DNA from: Cloeon dipterum
Taxonomy: Eukaryota > Arthropoda > Insecta > Ephemeroptera > Baetidae
DNA: 64,000 nucleotides
NCBI RefSeq assembly: GCF_949628265.1
Contig: NC_088788.1
Span: 1,302,001-1,366,000 of the forward strand
Direction: 5' to 3'
A program made the translations under genes and the position numbers. Shown piece by piece: positions 32,736-44,789 of the stretch. Every line of letters starts with the position of its first letter. The stretch's first letter is position 1. The notes beneath the pieces are model-generated. The model was not told the DNA's origin and searched no databases. It was given only the letters and a program-made list of their open reading frames with translations.

Positions 32736-35700
32736 ATGAGTGCCACAGGTGAGCCGCGACTGTTCACCGTTCGCAGCCTGGACAAAATCAACGTCGAGGT
32801 GGCCGACGAGGAAAGAGCCGTCGTAGCAAGTATAGGAAAAATCTCGAATAGTTTTGTAGCTCTGTATTTAATTTTATTTAAGCGTCTGCAACGACGAGTG
32901 AATTTACTGCAACTGGAGGGAGAAAGAAGCGAAATGCTAAGCAAGCTCTCAATTGGTCAGTTTAAATTTGAGACTGCTGGGATTTATATTAATGATTTTC
33001 CTACAGGTTTAAAGAAAGATCCAGATGCGAAAAGCAATTAATTGTCGGGGTTGGCATCCTTCTCGCCATTTGCTGTACCCTATTTATCACGGCGATTGTT
33101 TTGTTATTAAGAGGTAACAATGAATAAGTGATGAATTATTTGAATTTTAAAAAATGAATCCAAGGTCCGCCCTATGACGAGTCGAAGGTGTGCAGAAGTG
33201 ATGAATGCATGGCTTCAGGTACCTTCTTAAATTAAGATTTATTCTTCTAAGCACAAAATAAAAACCATTTCAGCTGCGTTGGTTATGCAGAACATGGATT
33301 TTAACGCAGATCCGTGTGAAGATTTCTACCAATATGCCTGCGGGAGATTTTCAGAATCGAATCCAATCGTAGGGGACAGCCTCGACATCAATTTGTTTAA
33401 TTTAAAAAGGAAAAAACTCGACCAGGAAATAAAAGGTATTACAAGAACATGGTTTGCCAATTTTGCAATGCGCGAAAATTAAAAAAAACTGCAACTTTTG
33501 ATTGCGTTGAGATTTCATCCTGAAAATTTCACTAAACGATCTAGTTTTTCATCCTAAACAACTTTCCCCACCCTGAAAAGGTTGTAGGTCAAAAGTCAAG
33601 ATCATATTTTCCGACCATTTCCGAGAAATTGATTTTTCAGGCTTTAATTTTTTAACATTGACCTTTAATTAGAAAAAGTTCTCGTCATTTAAAAAATAGA
33701 TTTTCCGTGTGCTGTTTCCTTCAGCGCACTGTGGCGACCGAAATTAAACCACCAAAGGTTGGTTCCGACCCTCAGGTTCTTACCCTGAGAGTCAGATTGC
33801 GAAAAAATGCCCAAAATTGTCAAGTTTGGTGTCGTCTCACTGGATTTTGAACCATCACAGTTCACAGTTTAAATTTTGCTATCAATATTTTTCACAGCAT
33901 AAAAAAATCATGTTTTTGGAAAATTTTGCGTGTCAAATGTAATTATTTAGACGGATTTATATCTAAAGTTTAGAAAAAAACAGGCAATCGTCTAAAATTC
34001 ACAGCCCTGATAATTGCAGAAAAAGTTTTTTGCAATACATTGGATTTTTCCCGGACAATTCTTTAATTATAAAAATGTACCGCAGATTTTTTAGAAAAGC
34101 CAGCCACGTCTAAGGATCCTCTGCCGGTGCAACAGGCCAAACAGCTTTATGACGAATGCCTAGATTTAGGTTAACTATTTTATATTTTTAACTTTATTAT
34201 TATTTAAAAGAAAAATTTCCCTTTCTAGACGCGATGGACAAGGAGGGAATGAATCCGATCTTTGACTTGTTGAAAAAAATAGGTTTGCCTTTGGTGCCGG
34301 CTTTATTCAGATTCGAGGACAACGCGGGAGAATCGGCGCTTGGAAACTGGCAATGGGCCGCACCGGCGGGTTCATTTACCCGTTGGGCGGGAATCGATGC
34401 TATCGTCGGAGTTTACGTCACGCCAGACCTGCACAACTCTTCCCTAAAACGCGTCAAGGTCAATGTCATATCACGAATGAAAAATGGTGTTATCTAATAT
34501 GAAAGCATTATAAACTTTAGATCTACCCTCCGAGCTGGTCAACGCCCTACTCGTTTAAAAATCGAAAAAAGTACGCAAAGTTGATGTCCGACGGGGAATT
34601 CATTGAGGAGGCGCTCAAGGAGTCGCAAGCCGAACGGAGTTTGCCGGTAAATAAAATCGAAATTTTAAGATTTTAAGGATTTTAACTGACAATCCTTGGT
34701 TCCCAGAGCAAGACAACTACGTTGAGAAAGAAGTTCATGCGCAACGTGATCGAAATTGCAATCAATGCAACCAAGGGGAACCAGACAAACACAAATAATC
34801 AGTTTGAGCGGCAAGAAGACGAGAAAAAGATGAATGAGAGCTTGTCTGCAATGGACAAAGCTCTTGACAAACTGATTCAACTTGAGAAATCCCTTAGAAC
34901 GGTTGGTTTATTTCAATTCTTCATGGAAAAATTGACCAAAAGAATAAAATGTAAGCGTAGGCACCGGCAAAACCATGAAAAATCAGTCCTCAGGTCACGT
35001 GACCTGAGGAAGGTCGGTAAAGGCAAGGATTAAAATTCAAGTATCGCCAAATGTGCTCGAGATTACTGAAAAATCAATCAAAAACCAGCTTGGGAGCAGA
35101 TCTCAGGTCACGAGGTACCCTGAAAAAGGTCTTTAGGGTATGCCACGTTGAAGCCCCATTCGAGACCTGTCTGATGAGGGTTCGTGGTCAACGATCGGAC
35201 AAACTGCCGAATTTTAATAAAAATAACACCATTTTTTCACGAGAACATAAGCGCGTCGCGAAGCCAAAAAAACGAAAAAAAATTAATTTTAATTTTTCTA
35301 TTGGCGCGAAAAATCTGGAAATCGGTTTCCAGACCGGCGTTAGACCTACGCTTGTGATGAAATAGGTGGGAACCCTCCCTTGTGGAAAACATGGTGAATT
35401 TTCCATTTTCCATATTATTTTTAAGGAGAAAGTGACAAAACCACGTTTTTTAAACTTCAAAATCTATCCAGTCCCAGAATTTTGGTCAGATTTTCTCGTA
35501 TTTGGTCTCAAAATGTTCCCAGATAAATTTCCCTTTGTTTAAACGTGTGGTGTGTCGAATTATTTTCCCCATTCGCGAGATCTGGCGACCGGAAGCCAGT
35601 AAAATTATAAATCATAAATCGCATTGTTTCGACTTTAAAAAATTAATTTAATTATTTAATTTAATCTTTAAAACTAATATTCCAATTGCAGGCGTTAAAC

Positions 35701-38481
35701 GGGACTTTCAGAGAAATGGATATGAAAAAATTCAACCTTTCAGACCTGCAAGAATTCACAGACAACATTACGCGCGAAAATAATTCTGAAAGGAAGAACC
35801 TGGTAGAAAGAAACGCTACAACATTATTTAAATCTTTATTAATCTAATCTTTTGAATATATAGATCAATTGGGAGGTGCTCTTCAGCAAAGTGTTTGAAG
35901 GAACGAACGTAACCACTGACAAACTCGGCGAGATCTACATTTATGAGCCTTACATCACCCACATGACCAACACCTTGGCCAACTCTTCCACTTCCTCCGT
36001 CGGTAAGTCTGCGAATTTAATTGTACCATTAAAAAAATTAAAAAATTTGTTCTGTATTTTCAGAGGCGATCTTATGGTGGCTCGCAATCGACGCCGGTGT
36101 GCAACACACGACCAAAAAAATGAGAAACGCACTAAATTATTACTTGACGGACTTGTACGCCACGAGATACAGACCTAGTAAAAGGTAAATTTTTCAATTA
36201 AAATTCAAATTAATTAATAAGGGTTGTTCAAATGTAGATCAGACAAATGTTTGTACATGGTTAGCAAATACTTCGGTGTGGCCGTCGGACACTATTTTGC
36301 AAACCCTGGATTCGTCAACAGATCAAGCGAAAAGGTTAATAATTTGTTAAAGACCGTCTTTGAGGAAATTTTTTAGCATTCAATCGATTCCTGAGGGTTG
36401 AATTAGGTAAAGTGGGTGTTTTTTCCGTTAAAAAAGTGCAGCGCGACGTGCGATTTTTTCCCCCGCTAAAACAATATCGATTGGTGTGCTCAGAAACTCC
36501 GTCAAAGACAGTCTTTAATTTTAAAACCAAAATAATCTCAATAAATCAATAGATTGGAACAATGTACGACGGAATTAAAGACGTCTTCAAGAGCAGGGTG
36601 CGAGGGTTGGATTGGATGGACGAAGTTACAAAGCAGGCGGTCATAGAAAAGGCAGACACCACTAAAATTAACATCGGCTTTCCGAAAGAGGCGCTAAACA
36701 GCACCAATTTGACAATGTACTACGCCGGGGTAAGATTAAAGTGCCATTTTTGAGAATTTGATCAAAATAAGAGTCTCTTGCAGGTCGAGAAGTTTGAAAA
36801 GAAGGACAAGAAAAAGTTTTTAAGCAATTTCATGAAGATCGTCCGATACCACTACTTTGAAATGTTTAGCCGACTATATGAGCCAGTAAATCGCGAGGAG
36901 TAAGATTTAAAATTAAAAAAATTGTTCCATAATAAATTAATCTTCGTAATGGCGAAGGTGGGCGTCTGATCCGATGGTTGTCAACGCGTTTTACAGCATG
37001 GAAACCAATTTGATAAGTCGGTGAAAAATACAAAAAGTATCTCTAAATATTTATAATAAATTTTAGCTGTCCCAGCGGGAATTTTAAGGTTTCCCTTTTT
37101 CGACACTGGACTTGAGTAAGTTTGCATCTAAAAGTCACCTCAATATTTTAATTATTTTTAATTAAATTAAAGTGTTTTGAACTACGGAGGCATAGGAGTG
37201 ATTTTGGGCCACGAGCTAACCCACGGATTTGACAATACAGGTTTGAAACCTTTTGCTTGTACAATAATAATTTTAAAAACTATTTGTTTACAAAATAAGG
37301 GCGGCTTTACGACGCGAATGGCAACTACCGATCCTGGTGGGTGAACGACACGGCCGACGTCTACGACAACAAAACCAAGTGTTTTGTCAAACACTACGGA
37401 AAACTGTACATCGAAGAACTTGGATTTGTATATAGGAAACGTCCGCTTTGTTACAAACAGCCAATCGAAATAATAATTGTTCGTAGGTTGATGGCCGACT
37501 GACGTTGGGCGAAAACATTGCCGACAATGGCGGAATACGTGCTGCATTCGAGTCCTACCAGTTGTTGCGAAAACAGAAGCCCGACCTGAAAGAGTTGCTT
37601 CCGGGACTGGAAATGCTTTCCCCTGAAAAGCTCTTTTTCATTTTCTACGCTGGCGTGAGTGATTGTAATTAGCTATCTTTCCCATGTTAAATGAGTTTGT
37701 GCCAAATTTCTTATGCAATTGACGCCGAAATTGGTGTCAAAAGAAAGAGCACGAGTTCATCTACAATTTAGAGTTAAAACCATGACCGTGGGAATTAAAA
37801 CAACCGAGAAATTCGCGTTTGAAAGTGTATGGGAAGAAATCTACAGCTGGAGCAGGCGATAGTAAAGACATCTGCATTCACGGACATAACTAGCGACAGC
37901 AGTGATGCAGAACAGTAACGTGACTCAATCCCACCATCTCATTGGCCAACACTCTGCTTGGAGGGAGTGAAAGGAAGAAGCAAAAGTGATTCACGCTTGC
38001 TCTCTAAGCCAATGAGAGGACGAGATTGAGTCACGTGACTGCTCGAACAGCGTGTGCTTCTTTAGCAGACGTCTCTATGGTCGTAGCTTTCTTACCAGAC
38101 ACTTTCAAACGCGAATTTCTCGGTTGTTTTAATTCCCACGGTCATGGTTTCGACTTTAAACTGCAGATCAACTCATGCGCTTTCTTTTGACACCAATGGC
38201 TTCAGTAATTTCGACACAGAGCCGCTAAAAAGTGGATCTGCGCAGGCCGAATGCGCGTCGGTCGGGTTCTCTATTATAATAGACCATTTTCCAATAACTG
38301 TTGGCAGTGGAGCTGTCAGAGTGCAGACAAAAAAGCCATTGCGTACGTCATGACGGACCCTCACTCACCAAGCGAGGCGCGCGTTTGGGGCGCCGTCAGC
38401 AACTCCTGGATTTTCGCAAACACGTTTGGCTGCGATTTCTGTTCCACGATGAACCCAAAGAAAAAGTGCGAGATTTGGTGA
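32736..38481 (+). CDS. Neprilysin-like M13 zinc metallopeptidase B
   Basis: Tandem paralogue of gene A. Exons: 32736-32829, 32883-32955, 33007-33113, 33165-33218, 33274-33435, 34086-34169, 34229-34458, 34521-34646, 34707-34901, 35692-35802, 35864-36002, 36064-36184, 36238-36334, 36553-36729, 36784-36899, 36958-37016, 37067-37115, 37173-37240, 37300-37427, 37487-37654, 38308-38481; 843 residues. Cytoplasmic tail about 1-66, membrane segment about 67-90 ([13 protein letters not shown]...), [43 protein letters not shown] (678-682), GENIAD (Glu739), [12 protein letters not shown] and the C-terminal CEIW. All expected catalytic residues are there. Eight exons have exactly the length of their partner in gene A or differ by one to three codons elsewhere; the ectodomain segment of exons 8-10 has diverged most, and B lacks the RPKR site. 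Tail and membrane region differ from A, so localisation may differ. Confidence 0.95.
33488..34018. repeat. R4 interspersed repeat, copy 2
   Basis: Same order of phrases as 5118-5755, including CAACTTTTGATTGCGTTGAG and TTGTCAAGTTTGGTGTCGTC; fills M13-B intron 5. The nuclear-receptor-like stretch reads TAGGTCAAAAGTCAAGATCA. Confidence 0.85.
34965..35260 (+). repeat. R2 repeat fragment in M13-B intron 9
   Basis: Left half of R2 only, with the intact 22-bp CACGTG-centred palindrome at 34988-35009 and GGATCTCAGG-like continuation to AAAATAACACCATTTTTTCA. Confidence 0.82.
35390..35610 (-). repeat. R9 repeat, copy 2
   Basis: Reverse complement of the 8800-9010 copy: GTTCCCAGATAAATTTCCCT and AAACGTGTGGTGTGTCGAAT, then TCTGGCGACCGGAAGCCAG. 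Confidence 0.7.
36347..36518. repeat. M1 MITE, internally deleted (copy 7)
   Basis: 172 bp: left arm from TTAAAGACCGTCTTTGAGGA to CCCCGCTAAAACAATA, joined directly to CGATTGGTGTGCTCAGAAAC and the right end GTCTTTAA. The inner palindrome is gone. In M13-B intron 13. Confidence 0.88.
37725..38205. repeat. R6 foldback in the last M13-B intron
   Basis: Outer inverted arms of about 85 bp: AACCATGACCGTGGGAATTA and AAATTCGCGTTTGAAAGTGT on the left, their inverses on the right. The centre shares CTACAGCTGGAGCA, GACATCTGC and GTGACTCAATCCCACCATCT with the LanB1 copy at 11140-11690. Ends about 100 bp before the final exon. Confidence 0.85.
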
Positions 38482-38829
38482 ATTTGCTCAATCTGCCATT
38501 TCGGGGGAAAATTGAGCGTTGAAATCACTGAATTCCGAGTTTGGATTGGCAATAATCTTAAATGTAAACTAAATTTTAATTGTAATTAAATTATATTAAT
38601 TTAATTAATTGATATTAAATACACATTGTACCAAATTTAATACGTAATACAGTATTGAGATTTGTATAGAAGAGCTGATTGTGAGATGTGATTAAAATAA
38701 TTTTTACGTATAGGCAACCTGTGAATTTTTGGTGCGCCTCACGTTGCATACATCACAGGTTGATCCTTCACAAATACCAGCGTTTTAATTTTATATTATG
38801 CGAGCACCCATAAACATAATCAAATTTCC

Positions 38830-38835
38830 AATAAA
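38830..38835 (+). terminator. Possible poly(A) signal of M13 gene B
   Basis: AATAAA in a run of A-rich DNA 349 bp after the TGA stop. ATTAAA variants closer to the stop (about 38585-38625) are alternatives. Confidence 0.35.
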
Positions 38836-38849
38836 ATAAAAAATAAACG

Positions 38850-40894
38850 ATTCGAGTCAACTTGACCGATATTTGCAAGCAACTTTAACAAACTTGAAAC
38901 TGTTTTTTTAATTGACAACTCATCAAAAACGAATTTATTAAATTTAGAGCGACGCTTCTTCTGCATCAGGCCTGTACAATTTTTAGAACCTTGCTCGAAA
39001 AAACCGTTTCAACCTTCCAAAATTGGCGTGTCTTTTTCCATTCATCACAGCAGATAAATAAACAAAGGATTTGTGAAAGAACAGTAAGCAGTGGGACAGG
39101 TTATACAAATAAAAGATGACACAATTATCGTTTTTCACTTGGGAGTTAGACAATGAGTTGTTAAAGACAGCGAATCGAGTACGCTCGCAGTCAAACGATG
39201 GAATTTCAATTGATATCCCGCTAATCACCCCAAAAAAATTTTACTCCCTTTTCTCGATGAACAATGGACGTAAGGTAAATTTGTCGGGGTTTATTTGTGT
39301 GAAGTTCGTGGGTATGGTTGTTTCATTTCCGCTTTCCGATTTCATTCATCGTGACTACGAACAATGTCCGCATTCCTAAATTTCAATTGTTTTGTAAAGT
39401 TTGAAATCCTCCTGAGAAAGCCAAGCTAATAAATTAAGGGCTGCATGGTAGACTTTTCATATTTTTTACTCGCCCTCATCCCTTTGTCTCTAAATCGCCA
39501 CCCACAAAAGTTTCAGGATGATATCTCAACGCAATCAAAAGAATTTAATTTTTCTTTATTTTTGACGAGAAGAAATGAGGAATCGTCTGCATGTGACGAT
39601 TCATGAAAATGATTTATCATTACGACAGAAGATTAGAAATTCTGGTGACTTGCATGCTGATGGATTTGAAGCGTTTTTGTGCAAGCAAAAATGTCTATAT
39701 TCACTGCACAAACGACATCAAATGGCGAGGGAATAAAAATATCCATCGTAAATTTTCCAAAGGTTTTCGGACGATTATTGTTTCCAATTCATCCTGTTTA
39801 GAAATGAAATTTCAACATATTTCTATTAAATATCATGTAATATAGGTGCGAACAGTGGAATAGTCGCTGAACGCGTCAATGAAGGAAACACAATAGCAGA
39901 CAACATGAATGACACGGACCAATGTTTTGCTCTTTGAAATTTAAAGCCAGGCATCAATCAAGTGTATGTGAGGTCCCTTGGGTTCGTTTTGCGTCTGACA
40001 GTGAGTGAGCAGCCAGGCGACGGAATGTCTAGGAACTCGCGGAATCTCCAGAGAAAGAATTCCCGGCGTCAAGAGCCAAATTTTTAGGAGCGAAAATTCT
40101 CGGGAACATAGTCAAAATGACATATATACACAACTCGCGTTGAATTTTCCTTGAATGATTAAAAAGAAAAATCGTTAGGAATGTTTTTGAATATTAGATT
40201 TTTTCACGGTTCGATAATAACTTTATTAACTCTCCTAATTTCAATTTGCGGAGTTAAATTTCTTTTTTTGTCATTCATTGCTAAAAATGTTACACTATTT
40301 TCTTTCATTCTCGCAACTTAAAAGAGTCGGGAGAATATTGTAGTTCTTGATCTAAATTAAATGCAGTTTTTTAGGTTTTGTTTTAGTAATCCCTGCATTT
40401 CTACAAAAATATTATTTTATTTTAAAACGTAGTATTAAACGTGGCCCAGTATAAAAATTGCCTCTGTGAATTTTTATATCAACCCAAAATATATAATTTT
40501 TAACTCCAACACGGTGAAAACCAATTAACTTTCCGGTGAAACCAATTGGTTTTTTTACTCGGAGCGGCCGCAATAAATGTGTTGATCTCCTCTCATAAAT
40601 AATTATTTTTTTTTATCAATGTAATATATGTTTGCTTCGAACCAAATGATTTTTATTTGTCCTTACAAAACAAAATATGATGAATTGCGTGCGTCCTATC
40701 CTGTCGATTTAATGTCATCCAATATTATGAATTAATTCTGAATCTTGACCATGACGAATTCAAATAATATGGCTGTTTACAACTTTGTGATTCACGCAAA
40801 TATTTTTATACGCTTTGCATATCGATAAAATGCAAGTCTAAATTTGGCTAGCATTGAAAATAAATACATATTAGAAAAATTGCCCTCGGACAAA
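38850..40894. other. AT-rich intergenic DNA
   Basis: Start of the gene desert. A short R4 scrap sits at about 39508-39540 (CAGGATGATATCTCAACGCA). The open frames at 39116-39379 and 39603-39845 lack motifs and splice context and look like chance. Confidence 0.5.
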
Positions 40895-41575
40895 AATAAG
40901 ATAAAATGTCAATTTTTGCGTAGATTTTCGGGGGTGGCGGGAGCATGAGGGGATGGTGATTGGGCTCATCATACGCAAAATTTCCCCCCAAGTCCAACGA
41001 ACTTTAGTTTTTGACTGTACGACCCATAGGAGACGAGCTATGAATTTTTAAAGGTGAAAAAACGCGGCTTGTGACATTTCAAAAATTTTGGTTTTTGGGA
41101 CCTGACCAGGGCCCTGAGGGCCGACGGGTGGTGATTTTAGCGCCAGTCAATGCGCCTAAATGGGGCGCGTCCGCCCGTGTGTGGTTTTGCAAAATCGGAC
41201 CGTTTTTCGAAATACAGTTAATTTTTTCTGTGAAATATTCCAAAAAAGTCAAAGTTGGAAAATTGTTGATTTTTTTAAATTACGAACCCGTAATGTGTTT
41301 CCATCAGTTTTAAACAACGCGCAGGACCAACGTGCGTCTGTATACCGATTTTTAGATTTTTAGAGCTAATAGAAAAATTAAAATTGATTTTTTCGAGTTT
41401 TTCAGCCGTCCGTAGAAACAAAATTATTTTATTTTTCTCAAAATTCGACCGCTGATGCTACCCTCGACCACGAGCCCTCATTAGATAGGGATTCGCTTCG
41501 GCTTTGAAGGGCGTTACCCTGACCACCTTGTTCAGGGTTCCCCGACCTGAGATTGTGTTTTTTATGCTTGTTAAT
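40895..41575 (-). repeat. R2 repeat, diverged copy
   Basis: Reverse orientation and more diverged: GGGTGGCGGGAGCATGAGGG edge, ACCTGACCAGGGCCCTGAGG, CTACCCTCGACCACGAGCCC and CTTGTTCAGGGTTCCCCGAC. Confidence 0.75.
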
Positions 41576-42439
41576 TTATAATAACTCAGTTAGAACAGAA
41601 ATTGATTTGCGAGCAGCGCTGTAAATATTTGAGAAAAGTTAGAATTGCGGCTAATTAAATAAAATTTGGGGTTGTGACCGGAGAAAATCATAAAAAATTG
41701 GGCATTTTTTTATACATACTAAAGCGGAAATTCACGTGAGGAGATATAAATGCACGATTTTTTGTCATTTTATTCTTATTTTTTTCTTAAAAGATTATTT
41801 CGTACGCATGCAGCATTTACAAGAATAAAATCTTAAAATAATAATTTCCATTGCAATGATGATCATGATATTTCCTGCAAAATTAACTAAACTGTTTTGC
41901 TGCGGGATGAAACATGAAATTGCAATTATGTCGAGTGCTGCGGGTTTGAATATATGTGCCAAATGTGAAATTCACCGGTGGACGATCGTAGGACAACCAG
42001 CAGACGTTTTGTGTGCTCACGCCGACAGGGTTGGCCTATTCTTCTCTTCTCTCACCGCGAGCATAGCAGATGAAATTATTTTTAAAGAAAGCGATTTTCG
42101 CAGACGAGTTGCCAAAATAAATAGCTCTGCATCGTTCATTGACGCAGCTTTTAATTTTATTTTACGCGGACACGTAATATAATATATATTTTTTTCTGAA
42201 ACCTTTGCCCAGCACTTCAAATGGACCCACGGTAACACCTGGCGAGTGGATTACATGGTACCTACCCAAAGTGCACAAAGAACGGCCATAAAACTCTGAA
42301 AATCAGTATGCAGATGCGTGTTGGGTTAAACTGTTGGAAACACATTAATAATGAGTCCGTGATTTAAAAAAATCACCAATTTTCGATTTCCCGTGTTATT
42401 CATTACGTTTTTTAATCTTGTAAAAATGTTGTTACAGAA
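41576..42439. other. AT-rich intergenic DNA
   Basis: No family match seen. The 108-codon frame at 41856-42182 has no recognisable motif. Confidence 0.45.
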
Positions 42440-43015
42440 TCGGGTCGTAATAATTGGTCTCAAAAGATTGCCAGATCAATTTCGGGTTGACAGATCGTGA
42501 GTTTTGCTCGGTTTTATTCCCCTATCGCAAAATATGGCTTCCACCGCGTGCGGCAGTTTTCGCAAAAATCGCAAAATCGAACGATTTAAATTGGATGAAC
42601 AATATCGCAAAATGATCTTCATTCGATACCTAGCCGAGATGGCTAGCGAAAAAATGCATATGTTCAGGAGTAATCATTTTTTTAAATTTAGATTTTTTCT
42701 AAAATTTCGCCGAAAATGATTCTTAAAAATTCGAAAAATGGTCCGATTTTGGAAAATTGTACACGGTTGGACGCGACTTATCTAGGGGCGTCGATTGATA
42801 CCCAAATCAGCGCCGTCCGGCCCATAGGACCCCGCTTGGGCCCCAAAAACAAAAATGTTGAAATGTCACAAACCACGTTTTTCATCTTTAAAAATTCATA
42901 ACTCGGCTTCTATGGGTCATAAAGTCCAAAAATAATGTTCGTTGGACTTGGGGTAAAATTCTGCGTATGATAGAAACAACCGCCACCCCCATCCACCCCC
43001 TCAACCCCCAAAAAT
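42440..43015 (+). repeat. R9 fragment followed by R2 right half
   Basis: R9 phrase GGTCTCAAAAGATTGCCAGA at about 42458, then the R2 right half from AAAAATTCGAAAAATGGTCC through CGCCGTCCGGCCCATAGGAC to a CCACCCCCATCCACCCCC tail. The same R9/R2 adjacency occurs in LanB1, which suggests they may be parts of one longer element. Confidence 0.7.
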
Positions 43016-43689
43016 TATTTCCTCTAGATATTTTCGAGGGTGATTTCGAGTGTCTGACACTAATTCTTTAAAATTATTTCTAAAACCACCTAATATTCAC
43101 AGCTATATGAATAATCTATTTTAACCCCTTATCCTAATCAATCGACGAGCAACAACTGTCTGTCTCCTTCTCCTTATTATTTTAAAATAAAGATTAAAGG
43201 GAATTTTTCCTCAAAATTTGTTCGAGGAGGAATTGAATAAAATAAAAATCATTTAATTTGGCAAAACCCGAAAATGTTCTTTTTTTGGTCTGTAAATTAA
43301 GTTTGTGTCCTGTGAGAGCTATTTCATATTTTATGAAATAACAATTACGCTTGCGAGCCATAAAACTATTTTCTTCTCGCGCAGCAGTTACACCAAAGAA
43401 TAACAATCATAAAAATAATCAGTTTTAATTGCACGTATTTATACCGGCAATTTTCTTAATTTTCACGAAACATATTTATTTTATTTGGACCAAGTGCGCG
43501 CAGGAAATTAATGAATGTGTGACAGATTTTATTCATCTCCGGATCAGCATATAAGCTAAACATAAATTTAAATATTCGGAATTACGACCTCGACGGATAT
43601 CTCGGTTTGACGTCAACAAATTTTTACACCTTTGTCAAATCGAGGTAGAAAAATGCAGCGAAATGATTTATGCAAAGAAATTTGGCGCG
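43016..43689. other. AT-rich intergenic DNA
   Basis: Nothing recognised on either strand. Confidence 0.45.
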
Positions 43690-44060
43690 CACATGCTGTT
43701 TTGTCCACGTTGCACACGCGGCGGCGGCAACGGCGGCGGCGGCGGCAGGCAACAAGTGATTTGGAGTGAGTGACGCGTCCACGCTGAGAAGGAGGAAGTG
43801 AACTTGAGTCGCTCTTCGTAGTTAGTAGGTCAGCGAGTGAATAACCTACTCCCTCTCTCCGCTTCTCTTCTTCTCGCTGCCTGTTCCTCGTAACAACTAT
43901 GTACTGCTCCTTTTTGTGCTTTTGCTCGTACTCTCGTACCGGCTGGTGGCTGCCGGCTGCCGGCTGCAGGCCTCCTCCAATGCCTCCACGCTTGGACGCC
44001 CCACGAGCGCCCGCCGCGCCCGAAATTCGCCAACGAGACTCATTGCGCGTTTGGCACTCG
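43690..44060. promoter_or_regulatory. GC-rich island
   Basis: (GGC)n-rich segment at 43717-43748 followed by CpG-rich DNA in an AT-rich surround; resembles an insect promoter or first exon. The - strand 67-codon frame at 43830-44033 is low-complexity and unconvincing. No gene can be tied to it. Confidence 0.3.
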
Positions 44061-44369
44061 TTTCTTGCTCAATAAAATGACACTAAAAAGATAAAAATAG
44101 CCGCCCCTGAAGACCAGACGAGAGCTTTTCTCGCAGTAAAATTAATAAAACTATATAGGCAGGAATTTGCACAAATTGCTAAAAAAATTATTTTTACGAG
44201 ATACAAATTAATTAAAAATAAAGGAAAGCTGAGATTTTTACCATTGCTCTGGGGGTCAGCATTTTGTGGAGAAAATTTCAGGTCAGAATTCCAAAAATTT
44301 ACTCTTTTTTGCAAGCAATTTTTAATAATTTGATTTTTTTTAGCGAATTGACCAGTTGTTAGTGTTCGA

Positions 44370-44665
44370 TTTCAGACTCAATCCTGCTACTGTGTATTCT
44401 TCGCTTAATATTTCTTCTTCTGACGTGCTGAAAACCGAAATCGGTTCAGCCAATCGCCGTTGAATCGTGAAAAACTATTTTTTTCGAAAAAAAAAACTTT
44501 TCCGACGTTTCTACGGCGATTGGCTGGACTGATTTTGGTTTTCAGCACGTCAAAAGAAAGAAAATTAAGTTAAGAAAGTCTGAAATCCCAGTGAAAATGC
44601 CTTAAAATTAAATTTATTACCAAAATACATGGTGGCGCCATCGGTTGGCGGCTTCGAACACTGGT
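44370..44665. repeat. R7 foldback repeat, copy 2
   Basis: Same order as 3915-4205: GGTTCAGCCAATCGCCGTTG, CGACGTTTCTACGGCGATTG and the edge GGTGGCGCCATCGGTTGGCG. Confidence 0.85.
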
Positions 44666-44766
44666 GAATTGAAACAATTGTTAGATTAAAGATAAATTGA
44701 TAAATGAGGTGTCTAAAATGATCTAAATTAAATTTCCAACAACGTTTCCACGGTGAAAAACTGCCT

Positions 44767-44785
44767 AGGTCAAAGGTCAAGGTCA
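44767..44785 (+). promoter_or_regulatory. Nuclear-receptor-like direct repeat (DR1 plus half-site)
   Basis: AGGTCAAAGGTCAAGGTCA: a perfect DR1 of AGGTCA overlapping a TCAAGGTCA extended half-site. The same 19-mer occurs inverted at 60568-60586, and degraded forms sit in R4 copies, so it is probably repeat-derived. Confidence 0.5.
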
Positions 44786-44789
44786 CTAA

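Noticed and set aside
41856..42182. 108-codon + strand frame
   Set aside because: No motif, no splice or start context and AT-driven composition.
43830..44033. 67-codon - strand frame in the GC-rich island
   Set aside because: Low-complexity Arg/Ala/Gly translation, typical of GC-rich non-coding DNA.
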